Positions 32,545 through 41,816 of a DNA stretch of 64,000 nt are shown here, piece by piece. Both the position numbers and the translations under genes were made by a program. The notes below the pieces were generated by a model. It did not search any database. It worked only from the letters and a program-made list of their open reading frames with translations, and had not been told where the DNA came from. The stretch comes from Pontibacter indicus (GTDB lineage Bacteria > Bacteroidota > Bacteroidia > Cytophagales > Hymenobacteraceae): contig NZ_FTPP01000002.1 in NCBI RefSeq assembly GCF_900156345.1, positions 744,001 through 808,000 of the forward strand, written 5' to 3'. Numbering within the stretch: position 1 is the first letter of the stretch; every line of letters starts with the position of its first letter.

Positions 32545-35517
32545 TTACGATGTCAAAGCAAAAAATAATATTGTTTTTGTACCATTATTATTTTGATACT
32601 CGATATCGCCCCCAAGTTTTCTGGCAAGTGATGAGACCAACTGTAGTCCAAACGACTTTTTACGCCGCTCTTCAAAGTCAGCTGGCAGACCTATTCCGTC
32701 GTCGTGCACAGTCAAGGTATAGGTGTTTTCCTGCTCTGGCTTTAAGTAAATGGCAATTTGCCCATACCGGTCGGGGAAGGCATATTTAATGGAATTAGAG
32801 ACAAGTTCGTTGACAATCAGCCCCAGCGAAAGCGCCGTGTCAGCCTCCACCATGATGGTCGGGATGTCAAGCTTGATTTTGATGTGACGTTCTCTGATGC
32901 CGTAGGTAGCGCCCAGGCCCTCGCATATATCCTCGATGTAGGCACTCAGGTCAATCGACGCCAGGTCTTCGTGCTGGTAAAGGCGCTCGTGCAGTATGGC
33001 CATCGACCTGACTCGCCCCCGCACCGACTGCATGACTTCCAAGGCTTTGGGGTCCTGGACGCGCCGGGTCTGCAGGTTGAGCATACTCATGATGATCTGG
33101 AGGTTGTTTTTGACGCGGTGATGGATCTCTTTCAGCAGGATTTCCTTTTCGCGGTTTTTCTCCTCCAGCAGCTGTGTGCGGTGCCGTACCTTCTGCTCCA
33201 GCAAAGTGTTCATCTTCACCAGGCTCTTTTCGCGTAGCCGGACCACACTAATGGTAGCCCCAGTGGCCAAAAGCACCAGTAGCACAATGAACCACTCCCG
33301 CCGCCAGACCGGCGGCACAATCGTGAAGGTATAGGTAAGCGGGTTCGGGGTCCAGTAGCCGTCGCTGTTGGCGGCCATCAGCTGAAAGGTATAGGTGCCA
33401 GGGTCAAGGCTGGCGTAAGTGGCAAATGAATAATCAGTTACGGCTGACCAATTGTCGTCGTGCCCCTTGAGGCGATAGCGGTAGCGCACCCGGTCGGGGG
33501 CCGTGAGCGAGATGCCATGAAAATCGAACGTGAGGTGGTTGCGGTTGTACGGGAGGCGCAGGTTGAGCGGGAGCCCGGATCTAGAGTCGATAGTATAACC
33601 CATGCCCGCCCAGTCGGTTGGCTTCTGAAAGAGCATGAGGTTGGTCAGGATCGTGTTGGGGTATACTTGGTTGCGGCGGTCCAGATCGGGCAGGTACATG
33701 GTCAGTCCTTTGGCTGTGGCAAACCACACAGTGCCATCCGGTGTCTGCGTAATGCCCCGGTTACTCACCTCAAGACCCCTGAAGCCCTCCTGGTTCGCGT
33801 AGGTCCGGATGCTGAGGCGGCCCTTGTCATGGATCTGATCGATCCGCACCTTCAGCACGCCCCGGCTGGTGCCAACCCACAGGTGGTTGGTATTATCAAC
33901 GAACAGGCTTTTTATACCTTCGTGGGTAAGGCCATTCTTGGCGTTATATACCTTTGGGCCCTTCCATTTGTCGTGCCATACCAGTATGCCGTAGTTAAAG
34001 CCGCCAAAGTATAGCGTTCCCGACTCGTCTTCTGCTATGGTGAGTACTTCCCGGAAACCCGAGCCATTCAGACCTTTGGCAGCAGCTACGACATTGTTTT
34101 CATACCGGAATATACCTTTCTCAGCACCGATCCAAATCCTGCCGCTGCGGTCGCGGTGCAGCGCATACACCCGGCCTGTCAGTTGTGTCTCGTGCAGGGG
34201 CCTGATGAAATTTTTACCCACAGGCAGGAGGGCTAACCCAGCAGTGGTGGCAAGCAGCAGGTCGCCGTTTGGCAGCGGCATGGCCTGGTGCGTTTCTGCA
34301 GAGGGTAAACCCTGTGCTGTACCATAGTGCGCTACTTTCCCAGGACCCAGGCGGTACAGCCCGTTGCTGGTGCATACCCATACATCGTTTTCGTGCGCCA
34401 CCCACATGCTGTGCAGCGTGGTACCTTTTGGCCAGAGGTCGGTCTGCAACCAGTTCAGCACACCGCCTTCCATAAAGGCCGCGTACCCGTCATCGGTGCC
34501 TAGCCACACCCTGCCCTTGGTATCCTGTGCCAGGGCCGAGATCACAGGCTCTTTTACCTCGCCCATGTCAAAATAGTGTACAAACCAGGGGTTGCGGTAC
34601 TGCATCAGGCCGTGGCCGGTTGTGCCGATCCAGATGTTGCCTTCACGGTCTGTCGTGAGACAGTTGACCCTGTCGGTGCGCAGGCCACTGTAGCGGGTGA
34701 GGTGCTGGAATTTCTTGCCGTCGTGTTTGATAACGCCATTGAGATGCAGGCTCAGCCACTGGTGTCCATAGTTGTCCGTTGTGAAGTCCTGTACATTGGG
34801 GCTTTCTATACCTGCCGGCAGCTCAAATTTTTCCAGTTTGTTCACCCTGAAAGTTGCCGCTCCGTCTGCCGTGCCGATCCAGATCGTGCCGTCCGGTGAC
34901 TGGTCGAGCACGTTGATGCTGTTATGCGGCAGAGCGCTGTTGGAAGCGGTATAAGTGCTGACCCCTTTCGCGTTAATCCGGTACACACCCTGTGAAGCGC
35001 TTCCTGCCCATAGTTCGTTTGTGGCGGTGAAGAGGACGTCGTTGTAGCGCATAGAGGGCAAGTCGGTATGCGGTACAAATTTGTTTTTGGCAAGGGAGTA
35101 GACACCGCTGTCCGTGGCAGCCCAGACCACCCCCTCGCTGTCTTCTGCTATGCAATGCACACCGCCTGCTGGCAGGCCGGCTGCCTGGCCATATACCTCA
35201 AAACCGCTTCCTGTAAACAGCATCAATCCTTTGTCCTTCGTCCCTACCCAAATGCGTTGCCGGCTGTCGAGGAGCAGGCAGGTGATGCTGTTGCTGCTCA
35301 TGCCGTCCCGCTTGGTGTAGGTATGAAAAGTAGACCCGTCGAAGCGGCTGAGTCCGCCGAGGGTTGCCACCCACAGCTGTCCGTCGTGGTCCTGCACGAT
35401 ATCGTTTACCTGCGACTGCGGCAAACCCTGCTCAAGCGACCAGTTCCGGAAATTGAACTGCTGTGCCTGCGCGTTGAGTGAAATGACCAGCAAAATAACG
35501 AGAGCAAAAAGGCGCAT
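32545..35517 (-). CDS. Two-component-propeller sensor histidine kinase
   Basis: A 990-residue membrane sensor kinase. After a signal peptide ending NAQAQQ, about 600 residues form two seven-bladed propellers from repeats such as GQLWVATLGGLSRFDG and GNIWIGTTGHGLMQY. A Y_Y_Y domain (YRYRLKGHDDNWS) and one membrane helix (near 740-760) follow. The cytoplasmic part has a HisKA_2-type dimerisation helix with the phospho-accepting histidine in KEIHHRVKNNLQ and a HATPase domain (NELVSNSIKYAFP, DDGIGLP). The ligand is unknown; many such sensors detect glycans. It is not fused to a receiver. ATG 35517 begins the signal peptide. Confidence 0.92.
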   Translation of the reverse strand: MRLFALVILLVISLNAQAQQFNFRNWSLEQGLPQSQVNDIVQDHDGQLWVATLGGLSRFDGSTFHTYTKRDGMSSNSITCLLLDSRQRIWVGTKDKGLMLFTGSGFEVYGQAAGLPAGGVHCIAEDSEGVVWAATDSGVYSLAKNKFVPHTDLPSMRYNDVLFTATNELWAGSASQGVYRINAKGVSTYTASNSALPHNSINVLDQSPDGTIWIGTADGAATFRVNKLEKFELPAGIESPNVQDFTTDNYGHQWLSLHLNGVIKHDGKKFQHLTRYSGLRTDRVNCLTTDREGNIWIGTTGHGLMQYRNPWFVHYFDMGEVKEPVISALAQDTKGRVWLGTDDGYAAFMEGGVLNWLQTDLWPKGTTLHSMWVAHENDVWVCTSNGLYRLGPGKVAHYGTAQGLPSAETHQAMPLPNGDLLLATTAGLALLPVGKNFIRPLHETQLTGRVYALHRDRSGRIWIGAEKGIFRYENNVVAAAKGLNGSGFREVLTIAEDESGTLYFGGFNYGILVWHDKWKGPKVYNAKNGLTHEGIKSLFVDNTNHLWVGTSRGVLKVRIDQIHDKGRLSIRTYANQEGFRGLEVSNRGITQTPDGTVWFATAKGLTMYLPDLDRRNQVYPNTILTNLMLFQKPTDWAGMGYTIDSRSGLPLNLRLPYNRNHLTFDFHGISLTAPDRVRYRYRLKGHDDNWSAVTDYSFATYASLDPGTYTFQLMAANSDGYWTPNPLTYTFTIVPPVWRREWFIVLLVLLATGATISVVRLREKSLVKMNTLLEQKVRHRTQLLEEKNREKEILLKEIHHRVKNNLQIIMSMLNLQTRRVQDPKALEVMQSVRGRVRSMAILHERLYQHEDLASIDLSAYIEDICEGLGATYGIRERHIKIKLDIPTIMVEADTALSLGLIVNELVSNSIKYAFPDRYGQIAIYLKPEQENTYTLTVHDDGIGLPADFEERRKKSFGLQLVSSLARKLGGDIEYQNNNGTKTILFFALTS

Positions 35518-35680
35518 CAGGGTCAAGTGCGTTAATGTGCGTAGAATAGAAAGCTAATATATTTTGTATAAAAAAATAGCTTAATATTCATACTACTGCA
35601 AAGCCAGACTTTTGTTGCCTATATACTATACCTGATGTTATGCCATTATTCTGAACGTCCTGCGCTCCGCCTAAAAATAA

Positions 35681-35724
35681 TGCCTATACCTGCTGCAGGC
35701 TCAACTGAACAGCAGGTATAGGCA
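35681..35724 (-). terminator. Terminator built from an inverted pair of the GGTATAG word
   Basis: TGCCTATACCTGCTG (35681-35695) pairs perfectly with CAGCAGGTATAGGCA (35710-35724). On the minus strand the stem is followed by TTATTTTTAG, so it should end the glycosyltransferase gene. Each arm holds one copy of the window-wide AGGTATAG word. Confidence 0.75.
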
Positions 35725-35743
35725 CCAGGAAAATAATGCGCGC

Positions 35744-37285
35744 TTACTTTTTTATAAGATGCTTGTCGATGCCGTTGGGGCAGTAGGTGCTTTTTTCTGA
35801 AATGGCCCTCTCCATTAGCACATCGTTAGCGGCCAGGCTCTGACGGGAGTTTTCCTGGTGGTTCAGGTGATAGGCTATACCTCCAAAGGCCAGGTTCTGT
35901 CGCTTGGTGCCGCTGTTGAGCAGTCGGATGGCAAACTCGCTGTCTTCCCGACCCCAACCCACAAAATCCTCATTAAAACCATTCACCCGGACAATGTCCT
36001 CCATCCAAAAACCCATGTTGCAGCTTTTGATAGACGAGATGCCGGCTTTGTCTTTGCTGAAGAGCTTTGACAGGAAAGGAGAGTTGGTCGCGTTGAGCCT
36101 GTTCTTTATACCTGCCGAAAGCGGAGAGATAGGAACCGGACCACGCCTGATCAGGTCCTGGCTCAACTCAGGGCTCAGGAGCACCCGTTTCCCCTGCGTG
36201 AAGTAGCCTTTGCGGGCGGCCCGGCGGTGACCTTTCAAAAAGTCGGGGTGCAGGACCATGTCGCCATCAATGATCACCACATACTCGCCTGTTGCCAGCG
36301 CAATGCCCCTGTTACGACTCTCGGCTGCCCGAAAGCCCAGGTCTTCCTGCCAGCTGTGCAGCAGCGGCACCGGCGACTCCTTCGCTAAACTTTCTACCAA
36401 AGCACGTGTGTCGTCCCGGGAGCCGTCGTCGGCCACAATGATCTCACGCGGCAACTCGCTCTGACTGAAAACGCTGCGAAGTACGGTGCCTAGGGCTTCC
36501 TTCCAGTTATAGGTGGTGATGACCAGGCTAATGCCGAGGCGCTGGTTCTCTTCGTGCAGTTTCATGTATTTGTAAAAAGTGCCGTTGGCGTTCGAGAAGG
36601 AGATGGCCATACCTTCGTACCCATACAAAAACCCGCGCTGCAGCACATAGTTCCTGAAAAGCGAGAAAGCCCACTTAAAGTAGCTTTTGGCAGGGGAGGA
36701 GCTTTTGCGAAACCGCTGCTCTCTGGCAAAAAGGGTCGTGTACTGGTCCATCTTGCCGATCAGCTGCGAAATGCTGTTGAAAGAAAAGTGATCCATGGTG
36801 CCGCGTAGCGCCTGCACCTGCAGTCCATCTGTTTGGATGTACTCGTGCACGGGCAAATCGGCGAAGCGGGTGGTGCCTTTGTGGTAGAGGCGCAGCACAT
36901 AGTCGTTGTCCCAGCCACAGGCTTTGATGTGCTTTTTGCCGTAGAAGTTATGGCGCAGGAAGCTGTATACCTTGCGCGTGTCGAGCAGGTCAAGCCGAAG
37001 TATTTCCGCCGCCAGTTCGGGGGAAAGCACCTCGTCGCTATCGATGGAGAGCACCCAGGGATGGGTGGCGTGTTGCGCCGCCAGGTTCTTCATCGGTCCA
37101 AATCCGGTAAAGGGATGCTCCACGATGCGCACATTCGGGAAGCCGGCTGCGATGGCCAGGGTCTGGTCCGTAGAGCCGTTATCCAGTACAATTACTTCGG
37201 CAAAGCGTTGCAGTGCCTGCAGGCAGGCAGCGAGGTGCTGCTGGCTGTTTTTAGTCAGAATAGTAACGGATATGGCCTGCATCAT
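35744..37285 (-). CDS. Fused tandem glycosyltransferase: WaaE-like GT2 plus second GT2
   Basis: A 513-residue protein with two GT-A domains in one frame. Residues 1 to about 245 resemble WaaE/KdtX-type beta-glucosyltransferases (ISVTILTKNSQQHL, VIVLDNGSTDQTL, LSIDSDEVLS, YRLYHKG-like segment). Residues about 252-513 begin a second GT2 domain (ISLVITTYNWKEAL, IIVADDGSRDDT, VVIIDGDMVLHPDF) with a galactosyltransferase-like end (FVGWGREDSEFAIRL). These activities are usually encoded by separate genes. A role in lipopolysaccharide core assembly is likely from the first domain. TAATTTTG at 37317-37324 is a likely -7 box. Confidence 0.85.
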   Translation of the reverse strand: MMQAISVTILTKNSQQHLAACLQALQRFAEVIVLDNGSTDQTLAIAAGFPNVRIVEHPFTGFGPMKNLAAQHATHPWVLSIDSDEVLSPELAAEILRLDLLDTRKVYSFLRHNFYGKKHIKACGWDNDYVLRLYHKGTTRFADLPVHEYIQTDGLQVQALRGTMDHFSFNSISQLIGKMDQYTTLFAREQRFRKSSSPAKSYFKWAFSLFRNYVLQRGFLYGYEGMAISFSNANGTFYKYMKLHEENQRLGISLVITTYNWKEALGTVLRSVFSQSELPREIIVADDGSRDDTRALVESLAKESPVPLLHSWQEDLGFRAAESRNRGIALATGEYVVIIDGDMVLHPDFLKGHRRAARKGYFTQGKRVLLSPELSQDLIRRGPVPISPLSAGIKNRLNATNSPFLSKLFSKDKAGISSIKSCNMGFWMEDIVRVNGFNEDFVGWGREDSEFAIRLLNSGTKRQNLAFGGIAYHLNHQENSRQSLAANDVLMERAISEKSTYCPNGIDKHLIKK

Positions 37286-37316
37286 GCTTGGGACTCCCCT
37301 TGAGTGGTTAGAACTG

Positions 37317-37324
37317 CAAAATTA
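37317..37324 (-). promoter_or_regulatory. -7 box of the fused glycosyltransferase gene
   Basis: TAATTTTG on the minus strand, with ATTG about 17 bases upstream. It lies 31 bases before the ATG. Confidence 0.5.
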
Positions 37325-37508
37325 GGTTTTAAGACTTAAATCAATTAAAAAAAGCGCAGGAACTACTCAAAGTTCTCAAATTCCGTATGTTTCTAGTAAA
37401 GTCTTGTAAAGAAAAGGAGAAGTGAGGTCAGTCTTGCGCAATCCTATACATACCAACGCACATCTGTGCAACCCAAACGCGGCTGAAAAGGTATGTAGTT
37501 AAAATTTC

Positions 37509-37516
37509 TATATTTG
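37509..37516 (+). promoter_or_regulatory. -7 box of the second ECF sigma gene
   Basis: TATATTTG, a perfect TAnnTTTG match, 48 bases before the sigma gene ATG; no clear -33 box. Confidence 0.5.
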
Positions 37517-37564
37517 CGTATAAGTACGCGATTACGACTTTATAAATTACAAAAATCAAGTCAA

Positions 37565-38158
37565 ATGAGCGAGCAAACAGGTAAACAGTTGAGTAAAGAG
37601 GAAAAAGATGCCCGGTTCGAGGCGGAACTGCTGCCCGTGCTCGATCCTCTGTACAATTTTGCCTACAGGCTCACCCTCGATGAAGACGATGCCAATGACC
37701 TGGTGCAGGAGACATACCTGAAGGCGTACCGCTTTTTCGATTACTTTGAGCAAGGAACTAATGCAAAAGCCTGGCTGTTCCGAATCCTGAAGAACTCTTT
37801 CATCAATGAGTTCCGGAAAAAGAGCAAACAACCTGCCAAGGTAGACTATAGTGAAGTCGAGGGGTACTACAATTCGGACGACGTAGAGGGCGAGGGCGGC
37901 GTAGCCTCCACCACCGACATGCGCACCGAAAGTGTACAGGACCTGATCGGCGACGAAGTGGCCAGCGCTCTGAACGCACTGCCTGTTGACTTCAGGACCG
38001 TGATCATCCTTTGCGACCTGGAAGGCTTCACCTACGAGGAAATGGCTAAAATTCTGGATATACCGATTGGTACCGTGCGTTCCAGGTTGCACCGTGCCCG
38101 TAACTCTTTGAAAGAGAAGTTGGAAAAGTATGCGAAGAGCATGGGATATAACAGTTAG
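37565..38158 (+). CDS. ECF RNA polymerase sigma factor
   Basis: A 197-residue sigma-70 family ECF factor. Region 2 shows PLYNFAYRLTLDEDDANDLVQETYLKAYRFF split around residues 24-57, and region 4 shows the helix-turn-helix EGFTYEEMAKILDIPIGTVRSRLHRAR near 155-180. I used ATG 37565; the longer frame begins with TTG inside the promoter -7 box. The next gene, 25 bases on, encodes a small zinc-finger protein that is its probable anti-sigma factor. Confidence 0.93.
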   Translation: MSEQTGKQLSKEEKDARFEAELLPVLDPLYNFAYRLTLDEDDANDLVQETYLKAYRFFDYFEQGTNAKAWLFRILKNSFINEFRKKSKQPAKVDYSEVEGYYNSDDVEGEGGVASTTDMRTESVQDLIGDEVASALNALPVDFRTVIILCDLEGFTYEEMAKILDIPIGTVRSRLHRARNSLKEKLEKYAKSMGYNS

Positions 38159-38183
38159 AATAACCTAAAGAGTTTGAGTTAAG

Positions 38184-38465
38184 ATGGAATCAAGAATTAC
38201 AGAAACGCACCAGAAACTATCTGAAGACGGGCATGAGTCGGAATGCGACAAGATTGTCATGTTATTGGACCTGATGATCGACGGGGAAGCCTCCTCAGAA
38301 CAGCAGGCCTATTTTAATACCCACATCGAAGAGTGCGTCCCCTGCTTTGAAAGTCATCAGAAGCAAAAACTCCTCAAAGGGCTTGTTTGTGGTCATCTTA
38401 AGCGCGTAATTGTGCCGGAAAGCTTAGCTTTGTCCATTAAAGCCAGAATCCAAGAAACTGTATAA
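38184..38465 (+). CDS. Zinc-finger anti-sigma factor-like protein
   Basis: A 93-residue soluble protein with the HxxxCxxC motif of zinc-binding anti-sigma domains (HIEECVPC, about residues 48-55), preceded by a helix (MLLDLMIDGEASSEQQAYF). It has no membrane segment, so it would be a cytoplasmic regulator of the sigma factor encoded just upstream. Assignment rests on motif and context. It is followed 6 bases later by gmk, which may share the transcript. Confidence 0.82.
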   Translation: MESRITETHQKLSEDGHESECDKIVMLLDLMIDGEASSEQQAYFNTHIEECVPCFESHQKQKLLKGLVCGHLKRVIVPESLALSIKARIQETV

Positions 38466-38471
38466 CCCCTA

Positions 38472-39056
38472 ATGCAAGGAAAGATCATCATTTTTTCGGC
38501 TCCCTCCGGCGCCGGCAAAACCACTATTGTAAAGCACCTCTTACAGGTAAACCCATCGCTTGCCTTCTCTATTTCGGCCTGCACACGCGATAAGCGCGGC
38601 CGCACTGAGGAAAATGGGAAAGATTACTACTTCATAACACCGGAAGACTTCAAGCAGAAAATAGCCAACGACGAGTTTGTAGAGTGGGAAGAGGTATACG
38701 AAGGTGCCTTCTACGGCACTTTGAAATCTGAAATAGAGCGTATCTGGAAAAGTGGCAAACACGTGATACTGGACGTGGATGTAAAAGGAGGATTAAGCAT
38801 AAAGCATTTTTACAAAGAAAGAGCACTGGCGGTATTCGTAAAGCCGCCTTCGATAGAGGAACTGGCCAAGCGCCTGCAGGCCCGCAACACCGACTCTGCC
38901 TCGAGCATATCGAGCCGTGTTTTTAAAGCGGAATTTGAGATGAAGTTTGAAGATCAGTTTGACAAGGTGATCGTGAACGACAACCTGGAACAGGCTTGTG
39001 CTAAAGCCGAAAAACTGGTGAACGAGTTTCTGGACGCTGAACCGGCCATCGTATGA
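38472..39056 (+). CDS. gmk: Guanylate kinase
   Basis: A 194-residue guanylate kinase that converts GMP to GDP with ATP. The P-loop FSAPSGAGKTTI lies at residues 7-18, followed by the GMP-binding segment with FSISACTRDKRGRTEENGKDYYF broken here across residues about 32-55, and EWEEVYEGAFYGT. Its stop overlaps the nadD start by four bases (ATGA at 39053-39056), indicating coupling. Confidence 0.97.
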   Translation: MQGKIIIFSAPSGAGKTTIVKHLLQVNPSLAFSISACTRDKRGRTEENGKDYYFITPEDFKQKIANDEFVEWEEVYEGAFYGTLKSEIERIWKSGKHVILDVDVKGGLSIKHFYKERALAVFVKPPSIEELAKRLQARNTDSASSISSRVFKAEFEMKFEDQFDKVIVNDNLEQACAKAEKLVNEFLDAEPAIV

Positions 39057-39625
39057 AAGTAGGGCTGCTGTTCGGCTCCTTCAACCCCATCCACATCGGG
39101 CACCTGATACTGGCCAATTACATGGCCACCAACACAGACCTGGATACGGTATGGCTGGTCGTGTCGCCGCAGAATCCTTTTAAACCGAGCAACACCCTGC
39201 TGCACGAGTTCGACCGGCTGCACATGGTATCACTGGCCGTGGCCGACAACCCGGACCTGGGAGTGTCGAACATCGAGTTCAACATGCCCAAGCCGAGCTA
39301 TACCATCGACACGCTCACCTACCTGCAGGAAAAATACCCGAGCTACGAGTTCGTGCTGATCATGGGGGAGGACAACCTGCCGCTTTTCCCGAAGTGGAAG
39401 AACTCAGAAAAAATACTGGAATACCACCGGGTATACGTATACCCGCGCTCCGGCTCTACTACTACCGAACTGCCGCCGATGCCAAACGTGACTTTTGTGA
39501 AAGCCCCTGTGCTGGATATCTCAGCCACTTTTATCAGGCAGTGTATTAAAGAAGAGAAATCCATCAAGTACATGGTGCCCGACGACGTGGCAGAATACAT
39601 CAAGGTGCATAAGCTATACCTGTAG
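39053..39625 (+). CDS. nadD: Nicotinate-nucleotide adenylyltransferase
   Basis: A 190-residue NadD that adenylates nicotinate mononucleotide in NAD synthesis. The nucleotidyltransferase motif GSFNPIHIGHL lies at residues 8-18, and VSPQNPFKPS and the C-terminal ISATFIRQCIKEEKSIKYMV are typical. The start overlaps the gmk stop. A long terminator follows, shared with the convergent frr gene. Confidence 0.96.
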   Translation: MKVGLLFGSFNPIHIGHLILANYMATNTDLDTVWLVVSPQNPFKPSNTLLHEFDRLHMVSLAVADNPDLGVSNIEFNMPKPSYTIDTLTYLQEKYPSYEFVLIMGEDNLPLFPKWKNSEKILEYHRVYVYPRSGSTTTELPPMPNVTFVKAPVLDISATFIRQCIKEEKSIKYMVPDDVAEYIKVHKLYL

Positions 39626-39673
39626 TTTTTTGACAAAAGACTTTTTGACAAAGGAGAAAAGATCCTGATAACA

Positions 39674-39718
39674 AAAAAGAGAAGCGCTTTATGATGATCA
39701 TAAAGCGCTTCTCTTTTT
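39674..39718. terminator. Bidirectional terminator between nadD and frr
   Basis: AAAAGAGAAGCGCTTTAT and its complement ATAAAGCGCTTCTCTTTT form a perfect 18-base stem around GATGATC, with A- and T-rich flanks. Confidence 0.85.
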
Positions 39719-39757
39719 ACAGTATACTGAACCAAGTCAGCAGACTCTTGTCAAAAA

Positions 39758-40321
39758 CTACACGGTCATAATCTCGGCTTCTTTCTTCGAAAGCAGCTCA
39801 TCAATTTTTACGATGTAGCCGTCGGTCATCTTCTGCACTTTAGCTTCTGCATCACGTACCGCATCTTCTGAAGTACCTTCTTTCTGCAACTTACGCAGCG
39901 AATCGTTCACATCTTTGCGGATGTTACGGATAGCGATTTTGCCGCCTTCCGTCTCGTTTTTAGCCTGCTTTACCAGTTCACGACGACGCTCTTCTGTCAG
40001 CGGAGGTATGTTCAAGCGCACACCATCTGCCTCAACCAGTGGGTTCAGGTTCAGGTCGCTGTTCTTGATGGCCTTGCCTACTTCTGCCACCATTTGCTTC
40101 TCCCATGGCTTGATCATCAGGGTGCGGGCATCTGGCACCGTAATGTTGGCTACCTGAGAGATAGGAGTTGGAGTGCCGTAGTAATCCACGCGCAGGTCTT
40201 CTACCATGGCAGGAGACGCTTTGCCAGCTCTGATTTTAAGCAACTCCGAGTTGGTGTGCTGCAATGCTTTCTGCATAGACTCCTCGGCTTCGCTGAGGTA
40301 AAACTGAATTTCTTCCGTCAT
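39758..40321 (-). CDS. frr: Ribosome recycling factor
   Basis: A 187-residue ribosome recycling factor, which with EF-G splits post-termination ribosomes. Seen are the N-terminal helix with LLKIRAGKASPAMVEDLRVDYYG broken over residues 24-46, VPDARTLMIKPWEK, and the C-terminal helices with NDSLRKLQKEG. It follows pyrH by 51 bases in the usual pyrH-frr order. Confidence 0.97.
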   Translation of the reverse strand: MTEEIQFYLSEAEESMQKALQHTNSELLKIRAGKASPAMVEDLRVDYYGTPTPISQVANITVPDARTLMIKPWEKQMVAEVGKAIKNSDLNLNPLVEADGVRLNIPPLTEERRRELVKQAKNETEGGKIAIRNIRKDVNDSLRKLQKEGTSEDAVRDAEAKVQKMTDGYIVKIDELLSKKEAEIMTV

Positions 40322-40372
40322 ATCAATTTTAGCTTATTTAGGTTCTTCGTGTTATCTTATTACTGTGATTTA

Positions 40373-41146
40373 CTAATTCCTGTTAGTTGACCGTGCGCTC
40401 TCAGAGGCCTGGATCTCCTCTACTGATTCAGGCAGATCTTCCATCGTCACCAGCGTACCGATTTTTTCGCCCTGTACCAGTCGCTTCAGGTTGCCTGCTG
40501 TGTTCATGTCAAACACGATAATAGGCAGACCGTTTTCCTTGCAAAGCGTGAAGGCCGTCATGTCCATTACGTTCAGTCCTTTCTCAAACACATCTTTAAA
40601 TGAGATGCTTGAATAGAAGATGGCGTTCGGATCTTTTTCCGGATCAGCAGAGTAAATGCCATCTACGCGGGTTCCCTTCAGCACAACGTCCGCCTCAATC
40701 TCGATGGCGCGAAGGCTGGCTGCCGAGTCTGTTGTGAAGTAGGGGTTGCCCGTGCCAGCGCCGAAAATCACAACGCGTCCCTTCTCTAGGTGGCGTACAG
40801 CGCGGCGGCGAATGTAAGGCTCGCATACCTGCTGAATGTTCAGGCCAGACAGCAGACGGGTATAAACGCCCAGTTTTTCGAGTGCGCTCTGCAAAGCCAT
40901 GCTGTTGATGACAGTGGCCAGCATGCCCATGTAGTCGCCCTGCACGCGGTCGAGTCCCACCTGTTCGGCCTGAACGCCTCTGAAGATGTTGCCTCCACCG
41001 ATCACAACTGCTACCTCTACGCCAAGTGCGGCTACTTCCTTAATTTCCTGCGAGTACTGCATCAGTCTGTCTGAATCGATGCCGTACTGCTGTTCTCCCA
41101 TCAGCGCTTCGCCGCTTAACTTCAGCAATATTCTTTTATACTTCAC
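40373..41146 (-). CDS. pyrH: UMP kinase
   Basis: A 257-residue hexameric UMP kinase of the amino-acid-kinase fold, making UDP from [19 protein letters not shown] is at the N-terminus, followed by [13 protein letters not shown] and [14 protein letters not shown]. It is slightly longer than most (about 240), with a polar C-terminal tail after LPESVEEIQ. The start codon is GTG at 41146. It is normally linked to rpsB-tsf, which are not in this window. Confidence 0.96.
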   Translation of the reverse strand: MKYKRILLKLSGEALMGEQQYGIDSDRLMQYSQEIKEVAALGVEVAVVIGGGNIFRGVQAEQVGLDRVQGDYMGMLATVINSMALQSALEKLGVYTRLLSGLNIQQVCEPYIRRRAVRHLEKGRVVIFGAGTGNPYFTTDSAASLRAIEIEADVVLKGTRVDGIYSADPEKDPNAIFYSSISFKDVFEKGLNVMDMTAFTLCKENGLPIIVFDMNTAGNLKRLVQGEKIGTLVTMEDLPESVEEIQASESARSTNRN

Positions 41147-41231
41147 GGTCGTTTTATAGTAATGTTAACGTTTTACAGTGCTTATATGGCGGCAAGGCAG
41201 TGCGTGCTGCCCATCCGGCAACACAAAAAAA

Positions 41232-41729
41232 TTAAAATAGAATCAAGATCTGGTTTTTCTCCACGTTCTGCTTCACGGCCACCTTTATTTCCTTTACAAC
41301 GCCGTCGCCGGGCGATTTGAGTATGTTTTCCATCTTCATGGCTTCCAGGATCATGATCGGGTCGCCTTTTTTCACTTCCTGTCCGGGCTGCACTTTTATT
41401 TCGAGAATCAAACCGGGCATCGGCGCCTTCACATCGTTCACTTTCTGGGCGTTGGCATTGCTCATGCCCAGCTTGTCGAGCAGCAGGTCGAAGCGGTCTT
41501 TCGCGCTCACGGTCTGCTTTACGCCATTTATCTTGAAAGTGAATGTTTTGGCCTGATAGTCAGCTTCTACCAGCTCTGCGGTATACGACTTATCGTCTTT
41601 AATGATGTGAAATCTGTTTGGGCCTAGAAGCGAAATGTCCCAGTTGAAAGGTGATCCATTGAGAAGAATAGCGTCTTTTTGAATATCAACCTGCCATGTC
41701 TTGTCGTTAGCGGTTTTGATCTGGAGCAT
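41232..41729 (-). CDS. Biotin carboxyl carrier-like protein
   Basis: A 165-residue protein with a C-terminal biotinyl/lipoyl domain (about 95-165) holding the biotin attachment motif EAMKMEN, with hairpin-forming KAPMPGLILEIKV and VEKNQILILF. The first 90 residues form a beta-rich domain like those of acyl-CoA carboxylase carrier subunits rather than fatty-acid AccB. Carboxylase and carboxyltransferase genes are not adjacent here. It is probably the carrier of a propionyl- or other acyl-CoA carboxylase. Confidence 0.85.
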   Translation of the reverse strand: MLQIKTANDKTWQVDIQKDAILLNGSPFNWDISLLGPNRFHIIKDDKSYTAELVEADYQAKTFTFKINGVKQTVSAKDRFDLLLDKLGMSNANAQKVNDVKAPMPGLILEIKVQPGQEVKKGDPIMILEAMKMENILKSPGDGVVKEIKVAVKQNVEKNQILILF

Positions 41730-41816
41730 CTTTATAAATCGGGTTTTGGAAGCTTAAAGATAATTGATTTATCAGAGTATTTTTAGAAATTGAGCTCAAA
41801 ATTAAAACATTCCATC

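Noticed and set aside
31774..35517. Hybrid two-component system in a single protein
   Set aside because: Kinase and regulator are separate frames 30 bases apart; the kinase ends after its ATPase domain with no receiver.
37467..37473. TGCAACC upstream of the second ECF sigma gene
   Set aside because: No GAATCATA follows at 15 bases, and a 7-base word is expected several times by chance in 64 kb; a consensus -7 box nearby explains transcription.
41147..41231. GGCAG/CTGCC dyad between the biotin carrier gene and pyrH as a terminator
   Set aside because: The stem is short and no T run follows on the minus strand.
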